Origin: Acanthosepion esculentum
Taxonomy: Eukaryota; Mollusca; Cephalopoda; Sepiida; Sepiidae
Length of the DNA: 64,000 bases
NCBI GenBank assembly: GCA_964036315.1
Contig: OZ038496.1
Location: 11,284,035-11,348,034 of the forward strand
Direction of reading: 5' to 3'
Position numbers and translations under genes: made by a program. Position 1 is the stretch's first letter. Each line of letters starts with the position of its first letter. The notes below the pieces were generated by a model. The model had not been told where the DNA came from, did not search any database, and saw only the letters and a program-made list of their open reading frames with translations. This document shows, piece after piece, positions 1 to 9,604 of this stretch.

Positions 1-369
1 AGCTCAAGAATCAATCGTTATCTATTCGTCTTAACCTCGTAATCTTCACTCCTTACCCCGTCTTTTCTAAGCAAATCACACATCTCATTCAACATAGTAA
101 TTCTAATAGTAACCTTTTAATTTGAGTAGTTCTCAAGCCTTGTACTAAATGAACGTATATATGAGAAATGATTCCAGCTTGGACTCAAAAGAAGGCTACC
201 AGATACTTATTCACTTATTCATTGAATCCCTTCAAGATATTGGCATTAATAACTCACCACAATTTCCTCTGTCTTGTTGCATTATTTCATTGTTTAATAC
301 GTTAATTTTCTTTTCACTGAGTCTATGTCTGCAGTAACCGGACCTGGGTTTTATCTCACAATTCTTATG
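1..369. other. AT-rich DNA, nothing recognised
   Basis: No repeat unit, RNA gene or protein similarity is visible. A short open frame near 149-337 has no recognisable domain and looks like chance. Confidence 0.5.
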
Positions 370-764
370 CCAACAAATTCGCGAGCAAACGATTGCTATG
401 CCAGCAAATTAGCGTACAAACAATTTTAACAAATTCTCTTACAAAAATATCAGCAAATTCGCGAACAAACAATTTTAACAAATTCGCGAACAAAAAAATA
501 TCAGCGATTTCGCGAACAAACTATCTTAACAAATTCTCTAGCAAAAAAATATCTGCAAATTCGCGATCAAACAAATTTAACAAATTCTCTTACAAAAAAT
601 ATCAGCAAATTAACGAACAAACAATTTTACCAAAAATTCTCTTACAAAAAATATCAGCAAATTTGCGAAAAAAACAAAACAATTTTAACAAATTCTCTTA
701 GAAAAAATATCAGCAAATTCGCGAACAAAGAATTAATATTTCAACAAATTTGCGAAAATAAACA
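370..764. repeat. Minisatellite of about 50 bp, rich in AACAAATTCGCGAAC
   Basis: Seven or eight imperfect units alternate blocks like CAAATTCGCGAACAAAC, AATTTTAACAAATTC and TTACAAAAAATATCAGC. Unit length drifts because A-runs vary. The frame through it is an artefact of periodicity. Confidence 0.85.
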
Positions 765-1559
765 GATTTCATCTACTAGGCTATTCTCTGTGGGACATTC
801 CTGAGTGTAGAACTTGGATCCATAAAAATCTACTTCTCAGATTGTTACTGTTTGTTAAGCTTGTCAACATCCACGGAAATTTCTTTTTTCTTATTGATGC
901 TGGTGTAAATGATGAGGCGGATTTACAAAAGAAACTTAGACGACATATTTCGTGACAGTGGAAAGTAACCAACAAAAATAATGAATAAAGATTTAGTTAA
1001 CAAAATTCTAAAGGATAACCGAATGGATTAGCACCTGATGAAGGCAGGAAAATGGCAGAATCGTTGTGCGATTAAAAAAATAAAAACAATATGGGGCTAT
1101 TAGTCCGAATGTAAATAATGGTAACATTTTATCCCTGTAATTCTTATTGTTATCATTCTACAGACGGGAAAATATTCTACAAATACGACATGTGACATCT
1201 CAAAGAACTTGACTATACTAAAAATGTGAAGAAAAATATAAATATTTTGTAAAATGAAATTTATACGAGAGAGTGTATCATTGACTGCCGTTTTTATAAT
1301 CCCATCAGAAATTGGCGATCATGTGTCTCCACAGTTTCCGTTTCCGTTTCGTACATTAGAACTCCCTTACATTCTTGGGAAAGATAGATGAGTAGTTTCG
1401 CATTGAACTCTCTACAGTTTCAAAGATTGGTTGCTATCCAAGGAGAGATAACCCAGTCTATTCTACTCAGTCAGTCAGTTGTATGCAATGCGTGGTACAC
1501 ACTTAGCTGATCATGTATCTTTCGATACATAACTGACGAGGAAGATTTTTTTGCCCGGT
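765..1559. other. Unclassified, no gene seen
   Basis: AT-rich sequence on both strands without a convincing coding frame, tandem repeat or recognised element. Confidence 0.5.
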
Positions 1560-1775
1560 AGTACATTATCATTTCTTTCTGCGGTAGACCAGTTGCCATC
1601 ACAGGTTATAGAACCAGGTCTCTCCTGCTATTTACATATAGCTGGGGAAGAAGAGGATTCATAGCCTTCTAAAGGGTATTAGCATATAAGTGAATGTAGT
1701 TGATCTGACTGGAATTCGAACTCGGCTCTTTGATTTCTCAATCCGAGCTACTCTACTAGTGAACGCATTAATGAT
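1560..1775 (-). mobile_element. tRNA-derived SINE
   Basis: Reading the minus strand, a tRNA-like head at about 1764-1711 has an A-box-like AGTAGAGTAGC followed by a perfect B box, GAGTTCGAATTCC (1723-1711). The body continues toward 1560. No intact tRNA cloverleaf exists, so a SINE is favoured over a tRNA gene. The tRNA of origin cannot be assigned by eye. Confidence 0.6.
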
Positions 1776-1871
1776 GCCGGGAGAGACGGATTCTTGATTT
1801 CCCTACAGTATTTCCGCAAAAGTGAACGTAACATACTGTCACGGAATTCGAAATCGTCCCGTCACTTTCAC

Positions 1872-2381
1872 TTTCTGCACCTATATCCCTTCGCTAGCTT
1901 ATAAGGCTAGTGAACCATTTTCTGCGCCTATATCCTTTCGCTAGCTTATAAGGCTAGTGAACCATTTTCTGCGCCTATATCCTTTCGCTAGCTTATAAGG
2001 CTAGTGAACCATTTTCTGCGCCTATATCCTTTCGCTAGCTTATAAGGCTAGTGAACCATTTTCTGCGCCTATATCCTTTCGCTAGCTTATAAGGCTAGTG
2101 AACCATTTTGTCCGCCTATTTCGCTAGCTTATAAGGATAGTGAACCATTTTCTGCGCCTATATCCTTTCGCTAGCTTATAAGGCTAGTGAACCATTTTCT
2201 GCGCCTATATACCTTCGCTAGCTTATAAGGCTAGTGAACCATTTTGTCCGCCTATTTCGCTATCTTATAAGGATAGTGAACCATTTTCTGCGCCTATATC
2301 CTTTCGCTAGCTTATAAGGATAGTGAACCATTTTCTGCGCCTATATCCTTTCGCTAGCTTATAAGGCTAGTGAACCATTTT
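1872..2381. repeat. 47-bp palindrome-bearing satellite, about 11 units
   Basis: Consecutive units share TTCTGCGCCTATATCC, then CGCTAGCTTATAAGGCTAG, then TGAACCATT. Most are 47 bp. Two are shortened to about 41 bp and carry TGTCCGCCTATTTCG. Each unit contains a near-palindrome (CTAGC...GCTAG around CTTATAAG) able to form a hairpin or cruciform. Low divergence between units suggests recent expansion or homogenisation. Confidence 0.95.
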
Positions 2382-2645
2382 CCCGCACTCTTATTCTTAT
2401 GTTTATTTCATATGTTCTGTATTTACAAAGATAAAGAATATTATATTCGACATCAAATAATCGAACTAGGGTGAATTTATAAGCGTCAACATTAAACTGT
2501 TTACCTTGTAACTATGAAAGGTACAGAAAGAAGTCCATATATATCAATTCATTATAAACATTGAAACCCAAATCGCATCTTTATCGACCTACAATGACTG
2601 CTGTTGAGGTATAAACGTTTTTAACACTTAGTTTAAGTCTCTATG

Positions 2646-2649
<4 letters not shown>
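2382..2649. other. AT-rich spacer
   Basis: No recognised feature between the satellite and the following microsatellite. Confidence 0.4.

Positions 2650-2717
<68 letters not shown>
2650..2717. repeat. (TA)n(GT)n compound microsatellite
   Basis: About 37 bp of TA run directly into about 30 bp of GT. Confidence 0.97.
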
Positions 2718-2720
<3 letters not shown>

Positions 2721-3042
2721 TGTGGATTCCGGGAATGGAATCCTGCACAAATAAATAAACAACGCCAGTAATTGAGGCAGAAAAATAAGTGTATTAAACG
2801 TAAGAATACAGACTTGAAGTAAAGATTAGTAGTGCAGAAATGCGGGTTAGTAGAAAGTATATGTACAAGTTTGTGTAAGTGAAGCCGTAATTATCTCTCT
2901 CTCTGGACTCTCGTATAACTCTCTGTGAACACCCTGTATACTGTCCCCGTATCTCTCACCCTGACTCGACGTATCTCAAACTGCAGGTATTCTCACTGTA
3001 TACTTTGAACGAGTCCATCTAGTAAAAAAAGAGTATGCACCA

Positions 3043-3043
<1 letters not shown>
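2718..3043. other. Unclassified segment starting TGTTGTGG
   Basis: The segment starts TGTTGTGGATTCCGGG, resembling the first bases of the solo LTR at 41600, but I found no matching CAACA end or target duplication. It contains a short CT run near 2895. No coding content. Confidence 0.3.
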
Positions 3044-3092
<49 letters not shown>

Positions 3093-3110
3093 GTAGTAGT
3101 AGTAGTAGTC
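3044..3110. repeat. (TA)n followed by (TAG)n
   Basis: About 45 bp of TA, then about seven TAG/AGT triplets. Confidence 0.95.
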
Positions 3111-3519
3111 TTATAAGTATAAGTAACTACACTCGTTTCGGAAAACCTTCGGTTTCTTGATTTGCAAATGATCAAATCAATATCGACGGAAAAAAGGTAT
3201 AAAAAAAGAAAGAGCCGAGAAGATGAACGCCTGTCGAAAACAATCATTCAGCATGCAGGTCCAAAGTCCAAAGAAAAAAAGCCGATACGAGTACGCAACT
3301 AACTAAATAAAGTGCTCAATACAGTAAGTAGCGCAGAACTAGTTAAACTTAGAGAGCCGTTTACTTTTTACTAGAGTAGTTTGCATTTGCCTGGGAAGAT
3401 AATTCACACTCACCAAAATAAGCGTTAGCATAATGCAATAGACTACACACAATACAATAGAATACCCACAATGCATCACTAACCTGAAAAAATATACAAA
3501 ACTCGAGTAAAAACAGTCC
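3111..3519. other. Unclassified, no gene seen
   Basis: No recognised domain or repeat unit. Minus-strand open frames here are driven by adjoining microsatellites. Confidence 0.4.
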
Positions 3520-3598
3520 GCACCTTTCCTGACAATTGCGTTTAGCTTGAACCAGACTGTCGCTTCTGGGTGTTGAGTTCAATGACCACTTTACACAC

Positions 3599-3600
<2 letters not shown>
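3520..3600 (+). repeat. Copy 1 of the TTGACTTCAATGT-type repeat
   Basis: Contains ACCAGACTGTCGCTTC followed by GTTGAGTTCAATGACCACTTT, then an (AC)n array. The same core recurs at about 12395, 14925, 20672 (minus), 57766 and 57966, usually beside microsatellites. Family unknown. Confidence 0.65.
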
Positions 3601-3686
<86 letters not shown>

Positions 3687-3687
3687 G

Positions 3688-3771
<84 letters not shown>

Positions 3772-3784
3772 GAGACAGAGACAG
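3592..3784. repeat. Compound microsatellite (AC)n(TA)n(TATG)n(TA)n(GACA)n
   Basis: Nearly 190 bp of simple repeat. Runs such as YIYIYI on the minus strand and HTHTHT on the plus strand are its translation and are not genes. Confidence 0.97.
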
Positions 3785-4384
3785 GTGATTTTCAAAAAAT
3801 ATCGCTAAAGTAGAATCCTTCTATATTGCGTGAACCCAACATCATTTTTCCTATTTCTTTTATTCTGTTACTCTTTTATTGGCGCACTTCTAAGTTTTCG
3901 TCAATAAATAAGGATTTCCTCACCGTAAATGGAAGTGAAACGCCGAATAATAAGAAGATTCTACTTAACGGTATTCCTCTTAGTTTTTGTTATTGCCTAA
4001 GATTAGAGTTATCCAACGCAAAACCAAACAGAAGTGATAATTTTGCGTGGAGTTTATCATGTCTGCAGAATGCACTTGCCTTACAAATACAGTATCCAAC
4101 GTCTTGGATTTTTCACAGCACTTGTTAAACGAACTACGAGCATAGGTGGCATATGTCTCATCCAGAAAACTAGGTTTATGTTGAGTCCTTTATTCATTCG
4201 TATGCTATTCCCTACAACTGTTATATCAGTAAAAAAAAAAAACATAGTGTTTTAGCATTTATTTACCAACGATAAATCTAGCTGATACACTGAATAAGAT
4301 GAGGCAAAGTTCTAAAATATCTTCTCATTTTTCTTTTTTAAGGCTATTCACCACCAAAAGATACGGGAGTGCCACTACCACGCA
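3785..4384. other. Unclassified, no gene seen
   Basis: Two overlapping plus-strand frames at 3826-4255 have no recognisable domain, signal peptide or repeat. I see no exon structure. Confidence 0.4.
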
Positions 4385-4852
4385 AAGCGGGTACAGACGA
4401 TTAAGAACAAGAGTAAAGAGGCGTGTTTGAGGAAAGGGTACAGAGAAGGACCGGGAACAAGCTCAGGGTGTCAGATGTCGATTGACGTTACATTTGAATA
4501 TTATAGTAATCAGGAAAGCAAGCAAGAGGAAGGGAGTTCCACAGACGGGAATTGAGGGAGACGAAGCTGTTTCCGAAGAAGAGACGCTTACATTTAACCG
4601 TTTTGACGGTGAAAGGGTCGGGACCGAGATGCCAGCCCGGTAGCTCGTTTAAATTCATGCAGTTCGGGAACCAGCGAAATTAGCTCGGCGGAATAGTTGC
4701 CAGAAAAATATGTGTAGAAGGAAAAGACGGAGGCCCCAGCACGTCTGTGGGATAGCGATTGTAGACTAGATGCCAGATCTGGACCTATCATCTTGCATAT
4801 TCGACGCTGGATTTTGTCAAGGACCTCCAGACGTACAGCAGGAGCACCAGAC
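4385..4852 (-). mobile_element. LINE A, 5'-truncated 3' end
   Basis: The minus strand encodes the C-terminal part of a CR1/Jockey-like LINE ORF2: LEVLDKIQRRICKMIGPDL, SLSHRRAGAS, then LHEFKRATGLASRSRPF. Frameshifted remnants of the usual WNSLP...CFPD end and the 3' tail follow, degenerate, to about 4385. Its 5' edge abuts the 5S-derived SINE. Non-functional. Confidence 0.8.
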
Positions 4853-5145
4853 CGTATTAAACCAGTTAAAGTAGGATTACTTACCGAAGTTAAGCAACGT
4901 CGAGTCATGTCAGTAGCTGGATGGGTGACCGCTTGGAAATACAAGTTGGTGTAAGTTTGGATGTAGAAGATAGTGTAATAGATAATGTCTCGGAATTGTT
5001 AATCGGAGAACCGAGTTTCAATTCCCGTTGGTGTCTTTATATTCCCTTATACGCACATAACATTGGGAAAGGTATGAACCCACCTGTTCTCTCCCCAGCT
5101 ATGGCTTAATTAGTACGACTTGTATCACTAAAACATTATTGTTAA
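4853..5145 (+). mobile_element. Chimeric 5S rRNA/tRNA-like SINE, copy 1
   Basis: The head matches the 5S rRNA internal promoter region: GAAGTTAAGCAACGTCG at 4886-4902 corresponds to the 5S A box, and GGATGGGTGACCGC at 4919-4932 to the conserved GGATGGGAGACCGCC. About 90 bp on, TTAATCGGAGAACCGAG with GTTTCAATTCCCG looks like the 3' half of a tRNA with a B box. The tail ends CTTGTATCACTAAAAC. A homologous copy with the same order lies at 30412-30665. 5S-derived (SINE3-type) and 5S/tRNA chimeric SINEs are known in vertebrates and other animals. This family is not one I can name. Confidence 0.8.
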
Positions 5146-5394
5146 AAGCAAAATGTTACAATCTAAAAATATTTTCTGGCTTTAAATAGCCTTCAATGGG
5201 TTGATAAGTTGTAGAAAATGAAGCAATCAATCTTAATCAGTAATAACATATCAATAATTATTTTCCCTTCTGCGTTTTAAAAATATAATGCTGGGATTGG
5301 AAACCCAACAATAGTAATAGTGGTGCTATAACTAACTGAGGGACAGAGATAAAACATTCGCTCTATAAATATTTAGTTTTGTTTTGTTTGGTTT
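5146..5394. other. AT-rich spacer with a small shared block
   Basis: 5178-5240 (CTTTAAATAGCCTTCAATGG then TTGATAAGTTGTAGAAAATG) resembles 31640-31700, which lies beyond the second composite repeat. The order of blocks therefore differs between loci. Confidence 0.45.
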
Positions 5395-5770
5395 TGGTTT
5401 GTTTTACGGCATATCCACCTTAATGAGTTATTTAATGCCGACAAGATTTTTATTACAGGCATTTTTCTTTTTTTTAATATATTGTTACTAATATTTTTTC
5501 TTCAAAAATTCATTGCTGGTAATAATTATTTACAAAAATGTATTGCTGGTATTAAAACCTAACTTTACACTTTCATGGTCTATTGACCCCAGTTCGCGGT
5601 TAACTATTTATCATAGCTGAGATAATAACAGGTGCCTCCACCCCGAGACAGTTTGTACCGGGGATCACTAACAAGTAAGATGTGGTTCCACACTCCTCAA
5701 AATCTGATCAAAGACCTTGCTGCTGGATTTAGTTTATCGTCATACCCAGGACGCTTTGTTTTTCTCTGTT
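5395..5770 (+). repeat. Composite unclassified repeat, copy 1
   Basis: Blocks in order: a single unit around TTTTACGGCATATCC...TTTAATGCCGAC; a TTGCTGGTAATAATT minisatellite (5505-5560); and a 3' block with ACTCCTCAAAATCTGATCA and CCTTGCTGCTGGATTTAG up to CCCAGGACG. The same order is present at 30810-31535 and 55424-56120. Confidence 0.75.
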
Positions 5771-5912
5771 TCATTAAAAAAAAACATCAATAAAAACATT
5801 ACGTTCAATACAGGTCCAGTATTTTAGTATCTCGCTCAAAATAACTGAGCAACAGAACTGATGCAATCATAGGCTTTTTCCCTATATATTTCATAAATGC
5901 TATCAATAAATA

Positions 5913-6369
5913 CCGTAATTTCCCATGTATAACACCACTTTATCCATAATATGCACTCCTGAAGTTGTGCTGAAAATGTGGGAAAATGCTTAGACTCATG
6001 CATAATACGCACCCCTTGTTTTGTAATCAAACCCTATAAATTGTACCCTTCCAATTACATTACGGTCAGCGTTTCCTACTCTTATTAAGATTATTCTAAT
6101 TTAGTTTTATGAAAATTCTTATTTTATTTTACATTTATAAGTATTGTTAGGTACATGTGATTGTATTTGACATCCTTATGGGGTCGCAATCGCCGAATGT
6201 TAGCATCAAATTGTCATATATTTGTGGTAAGTAGTCATTTCGCAACCGAAATCGACACATGAAACGGCAATTTTTTAAAGATTTTTTTGTAGCTGTGCAT
6301 AGTACGCACCTTCATTTTGCTTATTATTTTTTTTAGAAAAAAAGGCGTGTTATACATGAGAAATTACGG
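5913..6369. mobile_element. MITE with 25-bp terminal inverted repeats
   Basis: The left end CCGTAATTTCCCATG and right end CATGAGAAATTACGG are inverted repeats that continue inward through TATAACAC, and both are flanked by TA. The 457-bp interior is non-coding and repeats the motif CATAATACGCACC / CATAGTACGCACC. This is the structure of a non-autonomous DNA transposon. The TACCGTA-type end with internal ATAAGGCGCAC-like motifs recalls widespread animal MITEs, but I cannot assign a superfamily. Confidence 0.85.
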
Positions 6370-6689
6370 TAAATGAAACGAATGAATCAATAAATCTTCA
6401 ACGTAAGTGGGCTGGTGTCATTATCCGGCGTCTGAGATACGGCAGGCGGGGATGTGCGAATGGGGCTTCAGTAATTTGTGTACGGCTTTCTGGAAAACTC
6501 TCATTAAACTATGGCCTTGTGTCACATTCTGTTGTGACGTGGGACAACGAATGAATACCTACGTCCTTTTTCCCGTTAGTCTATTTTACTGTAATCTTCC
6601 TATCGGACATCCCATAATTACTGCAGTACATATGTCATGGATATAACTCCAAAATTATTGTTATGAAAATCCAATGTTTACCTGGTATA
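6370..6689. other. Unclassified, no gene seen
   Basis: No domain or repeat recognised. An open frame at 6407-6646 has no detectable similarity. Confidence 0.4.
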
Positions 6690-6835
6690 TGTTTATCTAA
6701 AGGCGCAGTGGAATACTTGAATTATTTACATTATTCGGACTGTTATCCTCATTTTCATTGCCGCATTCACAACGTTTCGGTCGTTGTATGCTCTGGCCTT
6801 CTTCAGTGGAATGGCAAAAAGGTCTCTTAAAAATG
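6690..6835 (+). mobile_element. Single arm of the CGTTTCGGCCGTTGTA foldback family
   Basis: Has TTATTCGGACTGTTATCCTC, CACAACGTTTCGGTCGTTGT and GGCCTTCTTCAGTGG in the order seen in the arms at 7727-7880 and 45251-45340. No opposite arm follows. Confidence 0.7.
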
Positions 6836-7113
6836 CTGAACAAAGTATAAAGAAACCGGTTAATATCGTTAGAAACGGAAAAGGTTGGTGAAATGTTGCG
6901 TTACATCATATCTGTCCTCCATTATGACAGTGAATGCCCGTGTCTTTCCTCACAGAGGAAGGGGAGACTTTAAGAAACAAAGAACTAGTTCTACAGAAGG
7001 ATGCTGAGAATATGATGGATGAAGTATGTGACTAACGAGGTTGTTTTAGGGCAGTATTCCCAAAATATGAGACTGGTACTCACAATCGGAAATTTGAAAT
7101 TTCTAAGGAAATT

Positions 7114-7143
7114 CGACATGGTGTAATGTTTAGCAAGCTTGTC
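7114..7143 (+). mobile_element. 5' fragment of a tRNA-derived SINE
   Basis: GGTGTAATGTTTAGCAAGC plus TTGTCTC matches the A-box region of the SINEs at 42865-42985 (minus) and 58490-58618. It is cut off by the 107-bp satellite. Confidence 0.55.
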
Positions 7144-7730
7144 TCAGTATCTGTCTATATTTCTGAGATGAGGTATTATGTACATTATTTACATTATTCG
7201 GATTATTGTCCTCATTTTTGTCGCCATATTTATTACAACGTTTCGGCCTTTCAGTATCTGTCTATAGTTCTGAGATGAGGTATTATGTACATTATTTACA
7301 TTATTCGGACTATTGTCCTCATCTTTGTCGCCATATTTATTACAACGTTTCGGCCTTTCAGTATCTGTCTATATTTCTGAGATGAAGTATTATGTATATT
7401 ATTTACATTATTCGGACTATTGTCCTCATCTTTGTTGCCGTATTTATTACAACTGTTCGGCCTTTCAGTATCTGTTTATATTTCTGAGATGAAGTATTAT
7501 GTACATTATTTACATTATTCGGACTATTGTCCTCATCTTTTTTGCCATATTTATTACAACGTACTGCCCCTTCAGTATCTGTCTATATTTCTGAGATGAG
7601 GTATTACGTACACTATTTGCATTATCGGGACTATTGTCCTCATCCTTGTCGCCATATTTATTACGTTTCGGTATTTCAGTATCTGTCTATTTTTCTGAGA
7701 TGAGGTATTACGTACACTATTTTAATTATT
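7144..7730 (+). repeat. 107-bp satellite, array 1
   Basis: The phrase TCAGTATCTGTCTAT recurs at about 7144, 7251, 7358, 7465, 7572 and 7676, giving units of 107 bp (the last 104). Each unit holds TTTCTGAGATGAGG, TTATTCGGACTATTGTCC and TTATTACAACGTTTCGGCC. CCTCATCT and AGATGAGG make an internal hairpin. The array runs straight into the foldback element, whose arm is its final unit. Related arrays are at 28228-28600 and 44926-45250. Confidence 0.95.
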
Positions 7731-8192
7731 CGGACTATTGTCCTCATCTTTGTCGCCATTTTTATAACAACGTTTCGGCCATTGTACGCTCCGGTCTTCT
7801 TCAGGTTGTGGGAATGTCTAACTGAATCCTTTATTTTGCTCGCTGGGGTAGACTGTTCTAGTTCCACGTGCCATGTCTAATGAATGTCAGTTATCAGTTT
7901 TCTCCTGTTAATTCCCCTCTCCAATTTCTCTACTGCATTAGCCAGGTATTGAACGTACAACTCTTTTAGTCATGTCACTGGATCTAACCGACGCCTTTAT
8001 ACATTGTACCGTGTGTCCTTAAGGAGATTCATTAGACATGACACGTGGAACTAGAACAGTCTACCCTAGCGAGCGAAATAAAGTGTTCAGTTCGACATCC
8101 CAACCACCTGAAGAAGGCCGGAGCGTACAACGGTCGAAAGGTTGTGATAAACATGGCAACAAAGATGAGGACAATAGTCCGATTTATGTAAA
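7727..8192. mobile_element. Foldback element with tRNA-like centre, copy 1
   Basis: Arms of about 155 bp (7727-7880 and 8033-8192) are inverted repeats: TCGGACTATTGTCC to CACGTGCCATG, mirrored by CATGACACGTGG to GGACAATAGTCCGA. The 150-bp centre, read on the minus strand, is tRNA-like, with an A-box-like GATAAAGGCGT region and a B-box-like GTTCAATACC. The arm includes CTGAAGAAGGCCG...CGGTCGAAA, a hairpin typical of Penelope-type terminal repeats. Confidence 0.8.
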
Positions 8193-8215
8193 AAGTTTCT
8201 CTCATTATATCAGTT

Positions 8216-8275
8216 ATAAGTAAATAGTGAGTTCGATCCTCAATCGGGACTCCATACTTCCGGCCTTGTACCACG
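8216..8275 (+). mobile_element. 3' part of a tRNA-derived SINE
   Basis: AGTGAGTTCGATCCTCAATC (B box) is followed by CTTCCGGCCTTGTACCACGT, the tail shared with other SINEs in the window. Confidence 0.65.
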
Positions 8276-9529
8276 TATAATCTTCGCATAGTAAAGCACA
8301 ATAATGAGGAAGGTGGGACTGGAAATCATCACAAACGCAAGAATCTCACATGGAAATTGATAGCAGATGACAGAAACGGAATAACAATAAGTAAAGATTG
8401 CTTAGTTGCACAGAAGGGGAAGTTGCGGTGAGCCTGTTATTCCACGTCCTGCAGGAGAACATCATATAGAAAGAGAATATATGTTGGTTAATGCATTATT
8501 AGAGGAATTCTATTAGTCAGAATAACCACTGGCGTTTCTCACACGAGAATTGGTTAAAAATTAATGTCTTCTTTTCATTTATTGGAATAACATCGCATCG
8601 CAGAAACCCCAAATATTGCAGAAGAATACATCTTCAAGTACTCCAAATCTAGACATCAGCATAATCTCCATTATTTTCAATCGTGTCTTCCATAGTATGT
8701 GTACACGTTTTACATCATTTGTTTACCCCAAACAAGGCAACAAAGACACTAAGACGCAAATGATTTGACCAGGGATGTCTGTTCTCTGGTAGATGCGGGA
8801 CGCTTTTCGCATTTCCATTATTTTCTGTGTTTTTTAACGTGTCTGCTTTTTTGCGTGTATGAACGAATGATTGTTTATGAAACTGTTATGGGAACTTACC
8901 CATAAGAATAATGGATTAATTCCGGACATCATAAATACAGCGTTCAGGTGTCAGAGTCAGAGTCAGACACTGAGTCGAGTCAGACGATTACTGTAAGACA
9001 TTGGAATAGTGATACTGTTCGAGACAACATAGTTCACTCTAACCAAATCTGATATTCATTACTAATACTTCTACTTCTTTGTACATATTTCTGTTTGTAA
9101 TATGTCTGTGTTATTCCATACCTGTCTTCGAGTTATTTCTTCATTGGTTCTACCGTGGACCATCACCGTGGTACAAGGAACTTGCACCATAACAGAAACT
9201 TAGTCCAGCATTAATTCCGTCCGTTTAACTGACGTTTCTTTAGAAAACGTAGGTGTTTTTATTATTAACAGGATTTTCTTTAGTCTCAGGTAAATTGGTT
9301 TAACACATATTGTAAATACAGATTGGGAGTAAGGTTTTCAAAATGTTTCTTTTATTCCCCTCTCCTCACAGACAAAAAAATTACTTATGGGTACTAGTTA
9401 GGATTCATAGTGATTCTGAGGTATTATGGTAGATGAAGTAAGAATGGCAAGTAATAATCTGTTGTTTTGATGGAAGGAATATTGTGGCATGTTGGGGTCA
9501 GTGATTGTGGCAAGCTAAGTTTAATTATA
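8276..9529. other. Mostly unclassified non-coding DNA
   Basis: Contains one block shared with 46268-46330 (8770-8830, around TGTTCTCTGGTAGATG) and a small run of GTCAGA repeats near 8950-8975. No coding region recognised. Confidence 0.45.
8770..8830 (+). repeat. Short interspersed block shared with 46268-46330
   Basis: GATGTCTGTTCTCTGGTAGA then TGCGGGACGCTTTTCGC, matched at 46275 by GATGTCAGTTCTCTGGTAGA then TGTGGGCGCTTTTCC. Family unknown. Confidence 0.5.
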
Positions 9530-9585
9530 AGACTGAAGATGCCCAGCCTTCCTCTATCCCTCCTTTTGGCCTTGTGCCACATATT
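9530..9585 (+). mobile_element. SINE 3' tail fragment
   Basis: Ends CCTTTTGGCCTTGTGCCACA, the tail found on several SINEs here. No head is recognisable upstream. Confidence 0.5.
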
Positions 9586-9604
9586 AGCATATTTACAAAA
9601 TAAA

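Noticed and set aside
1872..2381. CRISPR-like array (regular palindromic repeats)
   Set aside because: Units are contiguous with no unique spacers, no cas genes, and the context is eukaryotic. It is a satellite.
2718..3040. LTR retrotransposon end, based on TGTTGTGG
   Set aside because: No CAACA terminus, target duplication, primer-binding site or internal coding region could be found.
4886..4940. Functional 5S rRNA gene (also 30430-30480)
   Set aside because: The 5S similarity covers only part of the molecule, has many substitutions and continues into a SINE body.
8098..8165. CTGAAGAAGGCCG...CGGCCGAAAC as an active hammerhead (also 28880-28925 and 30035-30075)
   Set aside because: The core resembles CTGANGA/GAAA, but there is an extra A before helix II, helix I does not pair and no NUH triplet is correctly placed. 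Kept only as a Penelope-type hairpin motif.
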